NCBI GenBank assembly: GCA_019638635.1
Contig: JAHBTM010000016.1
Coordinates: 1 to 40,126, forward strand
Reading direction: 5' to 3'
DNA from: Ferruginibacter sp.
Lineage (GTDB): Bacteria > Bacteroidota > Bacteroidia > Chitinophagales > Chitinophagaceae
Length of the DNA: 40,126 bases
Positions 34,814 to 40,126 of the stretch are shown here, in pieces (the stretch's first letter is position 1; each line of letters begins with the position of its first letter). The translations under genes were made by a program, and so were the position numbers. Below the pieces are notes generated by a model. It did no database searches. It was not told where the DNA came from and worked only from the letters and a program-made list of their open reading frames with translations.

Positions 34814-36832
34814 TTATTGGGTTTTCTTTTTGGTTGCTTTTTTGGTTGCTGCTTTTTTGGAAGGCGTTACAGATTTTCCTCCTGAAGCTTTATCCTGTAT
34901 CCACTCATAATCCATCTGTCGTTTAGTGAGGTTGGCCGCTACTACTTTTATCTGCACCTTATCGCCCATTCTGAAAACTTTTTTGGTGCGCAGCCCTTCC
35001 AGAGAATAGTTTTCGGGGTCGTGCCGGAAATCATCGAAATCACTTAAATGTTGTACACTCACCAACCCCTCACATTTATGCTCAATGGTTTCAACCCAAA
35101 ATCCAAAATTAGATACACCGCTGATGATGCCTTCGAAAGTTTCCCCAATGAACGGTTGCATGAATTCAACTTGCTTGTATTTATTGGCAGCCCTTTCGGC
35201 TTCCATCGCGCCTCTTTCGCGGTCGCTGCAATGCACACACTTCTCCTCCATATCATTATCCAATTTGAGATTCTTATCGAGGCATTGCTGAATAATCCGA
35301 TGTGCCATGATATCCGGATAACGGCGTATGGGCGAAGTAAAATGACAATAATTTTCAAATCCTAAACCAAAGTGGCCAATGTTTTCAATGGTGTATCTGG
35401 CCTTAGCCATGCTGCGGATACCAATCTGCTCTAACACATGTTGTTCCGGTTTGCCATGCACATCAGCCAACAGTTTGTTGAAAGATTCAGCAATGGCCAT
35501 ATCATCTTTCAGGTTGAAATGATAACCGAATTTTTTGGCGAATGCTACAAACATTTTCAACTTTTCTTCATCCGGTGTATCGTGTATACGATATGGAAAA
35601 GGTATAGGTTCTTTGTTTACTTTAATCTTTGATACATACTCCGCTACTGTTCTGTTGGCCAGCAACATAAATTCTTCTACCAACTTATGTGCGTCTTTGC
35701 TTTCTTTAACCTGAATACCAATTGGCTTGGCATTGTCGTCCAACACAAACCGTATTTCCTGAGAGGAGAAATTGATTGCTCCTTTTTTAAAGCGCTCTGC
35801 GCGGAGTTGTTTTGCCAGGTCATTCAACAATAGAATGGCCTTATAGTGTAGCCCTTCTTTTTTCTCAATAGTATCCTGCACTTCTTCGTATGTAAAACGA
35901 TGGTTGCTGTGGATGATGGTTCTGCCAATCCATTTACTGGTCACTACCGCACGGTTGGTGATTTGAAATATGGCAGAGAAACAAAGTTTATCTTCATTCG
36001 GCCGGAGCGAGCACAATTCGTTTGAGATTTTTTCAGGGAGCATTGGCGTAACACGATCGGGGAAGTAAACACTTGTTCCTCTTTGATAGGCCGCTTTATC
36101 CAACAACGTACCCGGTTGTACAAAATGGCTCACATCGGTAATGTGCACCCCTATTTCATAATTACCATTGTCGAGATTCCGGATTGAAATGGCATCGTCA
36201 AAATCCCGTGCGTCTACCGGGTCAATGGTAAAAGTGAGGATATCCCTGCAATCTTTTCTTTTCCTCAGTTCTTCCCGGGTAATACGATCTTCCAGTGTAT
36301 TGGCTTCCTGAATAACAGCCTCCTCAAATTCAATCGGAAAACCGGATTCTGTCAGAATGCCTTTCATGGCCAGGTCACTTTCATCTCCGGCTTCAATCAC
36401 TTTAATAATTTCTCCCTGTGGCTTTCGGTCGTTTTTGTCCCACTTCACAAAGCGGGCCAACACTCGTTGTCCGTGTACCGCATCTTTCATCTGATCGGCA
36501 CTGATATAAAAATCAGGAATACGGTCGCCATCCGGTATAAAAAATGCTACTTTTCCGTTTACTTCCAATGCACCGGTGAATTCGGTTTGTTTTCGGCTAA
36601 CAACTTCTACTACCCTGCCTTCCTTTCTTTTGCCATTTCGGGAAGGGATGATTTCAACCCGAACCACATCGCCATGGAACGCCTTTCCAAAATCGTTGGG
36701 TTTTACCAGAATATCCTGTTCCTGTCCTTCTACAATCACAAAGCCCATTCCACTTCGACTCACTTCCAATTTACCCTTCATCAAACCGGCTTTATGTGAT
36801 TTGGAGGAGGGGGTTTTCTTTTTTTTGCTCAT
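34814..36832 (-). CDS. rnr: Ribonuclease R
   Basis: RNase R is a processive 3'-5' exoribonuclease that degrades structured RNA. ATG 36832 (MSKKKKTPSS) gives 672 aa. Order seen: a short basic N-terminus, cold-shock-type OB domains (about 25-170), the RNB catalytic domain with DPVDARDFDDAIS, whose aspartates hold Mg2+, and FTSPIRRYPD. An S1 domain (FEGIISGVSNFGFWVE) and a Lys/Ala-rich tail (KKAATKKATKKKTQ) follow. It is shorter than the E. coli enzyme (about 810 aa), chiefly for lack of the long N-terminal helix-turn-helix region. An in-frame ATG 21 codons upstream is less likely. Confidence 0.95.
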   Translation of the reverse strand: MSKKKKTPSSKSHKAGLMKGKLEVSRSGMGFVIVEGQEQDILVKPNDFGKAFHGDVVRVEIIPSRNGKRKEGRVVEVVSRKQTEFTGALEVNGKVAFFIPDGDRIPDFYISADQMKDAVHGQRVLARFVKWDKNDRKPQGEIIKVIEAGDESDLAMKGILTESGFPIEFEEAVIQEANTLEDRITREELRKRKDCRDILTFTIDPVDARDFDDAISIRNLDNGNYEIGVHITDVSHFVQPGTLLDKAAYQRGTSVYFPDRVTPMLPEKISNELCSLRPNEDKLCFSAIFQITNRAVVTSKWIGRTIIHSNHRFTYEEVQDTIEKKEGLHYKAILLLNDLAKQLRAERFKKGAINFSSQEIRFVLDDNAKPIGIQVKESKDAHKLVEEFMLLANRTVAEYVSKIKVNKEPIPFPYRIHDTPDEEKLKMFVAFAKKFGYHFNLKDDMAIAESFNKLLADVHGKPEQHVLEQIGIRSMAKARYTIENIGHFGLGFENYCHFTSPIRRYPDIMAHRIIQQCLDKNLKLDNDMEEKCVHCSDRERGAMEAERAANKYKQVEFMQPFIGETFEGIISGVSNFGFWVETIEHKCEGLVSVQHLSDFDDFRHDPENYSLEGLRTKKVFRMGDKVQIKVVAANLTKRQMDYEWIQDKASGGKSVTPSKKAATKKATKKKTQ

Positions 36833-36877
36833 ACAACTTATAAAAAAATTTATCCGGCAGGACGCCGGTACTCTATG

Positions 36878-36885
36878 CAAAGTAA
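36878..36885 (-). promoter_or_regulatory. Candidate -7 box (TTACTTTG) for rnr
   Basis: The minus strand reads TTACTTTG then C, a near match to TAnnTTTG, giving a leader of about 40 nt to ATG 36832. It overlaps the ATG 36875 of the opposite-strand ORF, which supports the later start chosen for that gene. Confidence 0.3.
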
Positions 36886-36982
36886 GGAAATACAAGCGCT
36901 TTTATCACAGAGTTTTTTACCATTTCGTGGAAAAATCGTTGAAACCTGTATTTTTAAGCACAGGACCCTAAGCGATTACATA

Positions 36983-37501
36983 ATGGATATCATACACGCC
37001 ATGTTATTAGAGGAGCATTCTCGTCGTCAATGCAATGCCATCATCGATTTTGTTGAAAACCATCCGGCTGCATTCAATCATTTATTAAGATATATGTGTG
37101 GGGATGATGCCGTTTTATCTCAACGGGCCGCCTGGCCAATGTCTGATATCGGTATCCGAAATACATCGCTGGTGTATGCACATTGGCAAACTTTCCAGGA
37201 GGAATGGATCAGGCCGAATCGGCATCCGGCTATCCGAAGAAACATCACCCGTATTCTGGAGCATATTGATATTCCCGAAAATGCCGCAGGTGCAGTAATG
37301 CACCATAGTTTTTTGATGCTGGAAGATCCGCAGGAAGCCGTTGCGGTGAAAGCCGGCTGTATCACCATCCTGCAAAAATTTAGTCAACTTTACCCTGAAA
37401 TTATTCCCGAATTCACTTTGTTGTTGCAATCACTCAACAACACTCCCGCTATCCGGGCACGACAAAAAAGAGCATTGAAAGCATTGAAGAAGCAATCCTA
37501 A
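36983..37501 (+). CDS. Small helical-repeat (HEAT-like) hypothetical protein
   Basis: The product is helical throughout with repeat-like pairs (VLSQRAAWPMSDIG, AIRRNITRILEHI, AVAVKAGCITILQKF, AIRARQKRALKALKK), the pattern of HEAT/adenylate-type scaffold proteins. There is no signal peptide. No named family is recognised. The long frame opens at ATG 36875, but I choose ATG 36983 (MDIIHAMLLEEHSRRQC), giving 172 aa, because the first 36 codons lie in the rnr promoter region and a TATTTTTA box lies about 35 nt upstream. The stop codon directly abuts the stop of serA on the other strand. Confidence 0.8.
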   Translation: MDIIHAMLLEEHSRRQCNAIIDFVENHPAAFNHLLRYMCGDDAVLSQRAAWPMSDIGIRNTSLVYAHWQTFQEEWIRPNRHPAIRRNITRILEHIDIPENAAGAVMHHSFLMLEDPQEAVAVKAGCITILQKFSQLYPEIIPEFTLLLQSLNNTPAIRARQKRALKALKKQS

Positions 37502-38743
37502 TCAATACACCGACCGCACCCGAATGGTGTCTTTTGATTTCTTTAAAAGAGATACCGCATTTTCGCTGAGGTGTTTATCAATATCCAGCACCACATACCC
37601 AATCTGATCATTGGTTTTCAGGTATTGACCTACCACATTGATTTTATGCTTGCTCAATAAACTGTTTACATTCCCCAACACACCGGGCACATTGCGATGG
37701 ATATGCAAGATGCGGTGCGTATGTTCCTGAGGTGGTAAGGCAAGTGCCGGAATGGTTTTGGAACCGGTAGAAATGCCTTTTTCTAGATAGTTCAGCAATT
37801 TGGTACTTACATCTAAGCCAATATTCTCCTGTGCCTCTACCGTACTGCCCCCAATATGGGGTGTGAGCAAAACGTTACTCATGCCTTGCAGGGGAGATTG
37901 AAACGGATCTCCATTTTTTTCAGGTTCTTCCGGAAATACATCCAACGCGGCACCTGAAAGACGGCCTGAGGTTAACGCTTGTTTCAACGCCGGAATATCC
38001 ACCACTTCCCCACGCGCATAGTTGATGAGTACGGCACCTTTTTTCACCCACGACAAGGTAGTTTTATTGATCATCTGCACGGTGGATGGCAATTGTGGAA
38101 CATGCAGGGTGATGACATCACTCACCGATAATAAATTTTTGAGCGATTTACAATCCGAAGCATTTCCTAATGGTAGTTTGGTTTCAGCATCGTAGAATTT
38201 TACCTGCATCCCCAACGCTTCTGCCAATACACTCACCTGCGAGCCAATATTTCCATAGCCGATAATACCGATTGTTTTTCCGCGCAACTCATGACTGCCA
38301 CCGGCATCTTTTTGCCAGATACCTTCATGTGCTGCTTTGTTCTTATCCATAATCTTTCTCACCAACATCACTGATGCACCAATCACCATCTCCGCCACAC
38401 TGCGTGTATTGCTGTACGGAGCATTGAACACGGCAACACCTTTGCGCGTGGCCTCCTCCAAATCCACCTGATTGGTACCAATGCAAAAGCATCCTATGGA
38501 TTGTAAACTGGTGGCAGCTTCCAACACCTTGGGTGTGATGTAGGTTTTACTCCGGATGCCCAGGATGTGTACACCTTTAACCGCCTTGATCAATGCAGCT
38601 TCGTCCATTGCATGATGGAGGCTTTCCACCGACTGATATCCCGCATTTTTGAATTGCTGCACAGCTGTTTTACTGATGCTTTCTAAAAATAAAATCCTGA
38701 TTTTTTCTTTGGGATAACTGGTTTTAGACGATACTGCCGGCAT
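37502..38743 (-). CDS. serA: D-3-phosphoglycerate dehydrogenase
   Basis: SerA oxidises 3-phosphoglycerate to 3-phosphohydroxypyruvate, the first step of serine synthesis. The 413-aa product has a D-isomer dehydrogenase body: NAD-binding GIIGYGNIGSQVSVLAEALG, catalytic Arg in INYARGEVVD, Glu in DVFPEEPE and His in TPHIGGST. It ends in an ACT regulatory domain (RILHIHRNVPGVLGNVNSLL to the C-terminus), the serine-sensing module in the E. coli type of enzyme. Length and order match E. coli SerA. It is a single gene, convergent with the helical-repeat gene with no spacer. Confidence 0.95.
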   Translation of the reverse strand: MPAVSSKTSYPKEKIRILFLESISKTAVQQFKNAGYQSVESLHHAMDEAALIKAVKGVHILGIRSKTYITPKVLEAATSLQSIGCFCIGTNQVDLEEATRKGVAVFNAPYSNTRSVAEMVIGASVMLVRKIMDKNKAAHEGIWQKDAGGSHELRGKTIGIIGYGNIGSQVSVLAEALGMQVKFYDAETKLPLGNASDCKSLKNLLSVSDVITLHVPQLPSTVQMINKTTLSWVKKGAVLINYARGEVVDIPALKQALTSGRLSGAALDVFPEEPEKNGDPFQSPLQGMSNVLLTPHIGGSTVEAQENIGLDVSTKLLNYLEKGISTGSKTIPALALPPQEHTHRILHIHRNVPGVLGNVNSLLSKHKINVVGQYLKTNDQIGYVVLDIDKHLSENAVSLLKKSKDTIRVRSVY

Positions 38744-38750
38744 ATTCTCT

Positions 38751-38758
38751 TAATTTTG
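38751..38758 (+). promoter_or_regulatory. Candidate -7 box (TAATTTTG) for the serine hydrolase gene
   Basis: TAATTTTG matches TAnnTTTG and leaves about 33 nt from the start site to ATG 38798. No -33 element at standard spacing is seen. It lies in the divergent gap with serA. Confidence 0.35.
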
Positions 38759-38797
38759 ATCTGATATCCATGATAAAATTAATGTTTTTAATTTCCA

Positions 38798-39997
38798 ATG
38801 ACGTACTTAAATATATGTAACAGGCTGCAAGGCATAATAATACTTTTTAGTGTTCTCACACTGATGGCCTGCACAGGCGATAAGAATAAAAATGCACAAG
38901 ACTCCCGCCTGATTGATTTACCGAATTACACCGTGGAGGAAAGCGAAAAAAACTCCTTGCAAAAGCAATGTGCCGACTGGTATGATAGTGTGTTGAACCC
39001 TTCCCATTTTAATGGAGGAATACTGGTTGCTAAAAATGGTGTGCCGGTATTTGAAAAGTACCGTGGTGATGTTGCCCTGAAAGACGGTTTACCCATTCAT
39101 GAAAATACACCGTTTCATATAGCTTCGGTTACAAAAACATTCACAGCCATGGGCATACTTTGGCTTTGGCAAAACAAACAACTGAACATTGATACGGCGC
39201 TGAATCAAATCTTTCCGGAGTTGAATTTACCCGGTGTTACGCTTCGCACCCTGCTCAATCACCGCAGTGGTTTACCTAACTATGCGTATTTCATGGAAGA
39301 TTTGGGCTGGGATAAAAAAAGTGTTCTTACAAACAACGATGTGCTCCAGGCGCTCATCCACCGTAAAAAAGAAATTAAAAACATTGGGCGTGCCGACCGT
39401 TACTTCAGTTATTCCAATACCAATTATGCACTGCTGGCACTGGTGTTGGAAAAGGTATCCGGACAATCCTACGCCGAGTTCATGAAAGTTCATTTTTTTG
39501 AACCGCTGAACATGAAAAATACTTTTGTGTACCGGATGAACGACAGTTTACACAATGGTTTATCCTATGATTGGAAAGGCCAGGCCATTCCGGTAAACTT
39601 TTTAGACGATGTGTATGGCGATAAGAATATTTTCAGCACGCCTCAGGATTTATTACAATGGAGTCGCGGGTTGCGCGAAGGCATTCTCTTTACGAAAGAA
39701 ACGCTGGAAGCTGCGTTTACCCCTTACAGTCATGAAAAACCCGGAATTAAAAATTATGGATTAGGCTGGAGGATGAATATATATGAAGATGGAACCAAAA
39801 CCATTTTTCATAATGGATGGTGGCATGGTAACAACGCGGTGTTCATCCACCTGATACAACCCAATGCAACCATCATAGTACTGGGGAATCGTTTTACCAG
39901 AAATATTTACAAAGCCTATAAACTGGCTGGCCTCTTCATTCCCAGTTTACGAGATGATACACCCGATCCGGAATACGAAGGGCAAGGGGCGTCTTGA
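38798..39997 (+). CDS. Serine hydrolase lipoprotein, beta-lactamase/D-Ala carboxypeptidase family
   Basis: The 399-aa product has a lipoprotein signal (IIILFSVLTLMAC, lipid-modified Cys25) and a class C beta-lactamase-like fold: S-x-x-K at Ser110-Lys113 (SVTK) and the Tyr-x-Asn motif at Tyr205-Asn207 (YSN). The third motif appears as the HNGWWHG region. Such proteins act as D-alanyl peptidases, esterases or unknown hydrolases, and only a few are real beta-lactamases, so no antibiotic role should be assumed. It is probably anchored in the inner or outer membrane facing the periplasm. It is a single gene, divergent from serA. Confidence 0.92.
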   Translation: MTYLNICNRLQGIIILFSVLTLMACTGDKNKNAQDSRLIDLPNYTVEESEKNSLQKQCADWYDSVLNPSHFNGGILVAKNGVPVFEKYRGDVALKDGLPIHENTPFHIASVTKTFTAMGILWLWQNKQLNIDTALNQIFPELNLPGVTLRTLLNHRSGLPNYAYFMEDLGWDKKSVLTNNDVLQALIHRKKEIKNIGRADRYFSYSNTNYALLALVLEKVSGQSYAEFMKVHFFEPLNMKNTFVYRMNDSLHNGLSYDWKGQAIPVNFLDDVYGDKNIFSTPQDLLQWSRGLREGILFTKETLEAAFTPYSHEKPGIKNYGLGWRMNIYEDGTKTIFHNGWWHGNNAVFIHLIQPNATIIVLGNRFTRNIYKAYKLAGLFIPSLRDDTPDPEYEGQGAS

Positions 39998-40032
39998 TAT
40001 TTTCAATAAAACATGAAAGTTGTGCTAAGTTG

Positions 40033-40126
40033 TTATCCGAAAAACAAGTAACATAGCAGAATAGATGTTATGATGCCGGCCAAATCAGCCAGCAACATGG
40101 CTCCTACTGTATAGCGTGTATTTTTC
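40033..40126 (-). CDS. C-terminal end of a membrane protein, cut by window edge (possibly SpmB/nucleoside recognition type)
   Basis: A minus-strand frame open to the window edge ends at TAA 40033-40035. Its last 30 residues (RYTVGAMLLADLAGI then ITSILLCYLFFG) form one hydrophobic helix ending in LFFG. The ADLAGI stretch resembles the C-terminus of spore maturation protein B/nucleoside recognition membrane proteins common in Bacteroidota. The identification rests on 30 residues and is tentative. Confidence 0.5.
   Translation of the reverse strand, partial: KNTRYTVGAMLLADLAGIITSILLCYLFFG

Noticed and set aside
36875-36982. N-terminal extension of the helical-repeat protein from ATG 36875
   Set aside because: It overlaps the likely rnr promoter and the extra 36 residues do not look like the helical repeats that follow.
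38798-39997. Antibiotic-resistance beta-lactamase
   Set aside because: The S-x-x-K and Y-S-N motifs define a broad hydrolase family; nothing here indicates true beta-lactamase activity.

Overview
The window looks like a chromosomal segment of a member of the Bacteroidota, probably near Chitinophagaceae or Sphingobacteriia. Pointers are a type IX secretion C-terminal tag on a secreted hydrolase, TAnnTTTG-type promoter boxes instead of sigma-70 boxes, DUF2027-Smr, DUF4349 and WG-repeat proteins, an enlarged signal peptidase I, and weak Shine-Dalgarno signals. No phage, integrase, transposase or CRISPR array is visible. Most of the window is ordinary core chromosome.

Layout. (1) 1-11132 holds a 5'-truncated prolyl oligopeptidase, then a complete but scattered histidine-degradation set on the minus strand: hutH-hutU (5-bp gap), a fused glutamate formimidoyltransferase/cyclodeaminase (ftcD) and hutI. 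A YCF48-like secreted protein, a DUF4349 lipoprotein and an SRPBCC protein lie between them. Together these enzymes take histidine to glutamate plus methenyl-THF plus ammonia. No hut regulator or transporter sits with them. hutI follows a divergent MurC-like Mur ligase by 12 bp. (2) 12636-13118 is a nine-copy, 54-bp non-coding tandem repeat with a hairpin in each unit. (3) 13155-17811 holds a small conserved protein, a YfcC-type transporter, about 800 bp of non-coding and possibly decayed sequence, a small protein, and a T9SS-tagged esterase. (4) 17844-24000 holds a FUSC membrane protein, an RRM protein, an hpf-cyclophilin pair, a DUF6498 protein and a WG-repeat protein. (5) 24032-27426, minus strand, holds signal peptidase I, an NtrC-like response regulator without a DNA-binding domain, a small membrane protein and tRNA-Cys with a clear terminator. 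(6) 27507-30574 is a tight four-gene operon: nucleoside phosphorylase, dapF, corA-like transporter and Nudix hydrolase. It runs towards rnpB (RNase P RNA), which is on the opposite strand. (7) 31058-36832, minus strand, is a run of rnr, polyprenyl synthase, amino acid permease and DUF2027-Smr. (8) The end holds a repeat-like small protein convergent with serA, a serine hydrolase lipoprotein, and the C-terminal end of a membrane protein cut by the window edge.

The points most worth a second look are the 54-bp repeat array, the Mur ligase with altered signature motifs beside hutI, the NtrC-like regulator with a changed sigma-54 contact loop and no helix-turn-helix, and the 15191-15984 gap. I did not find a convincing wholly new system.
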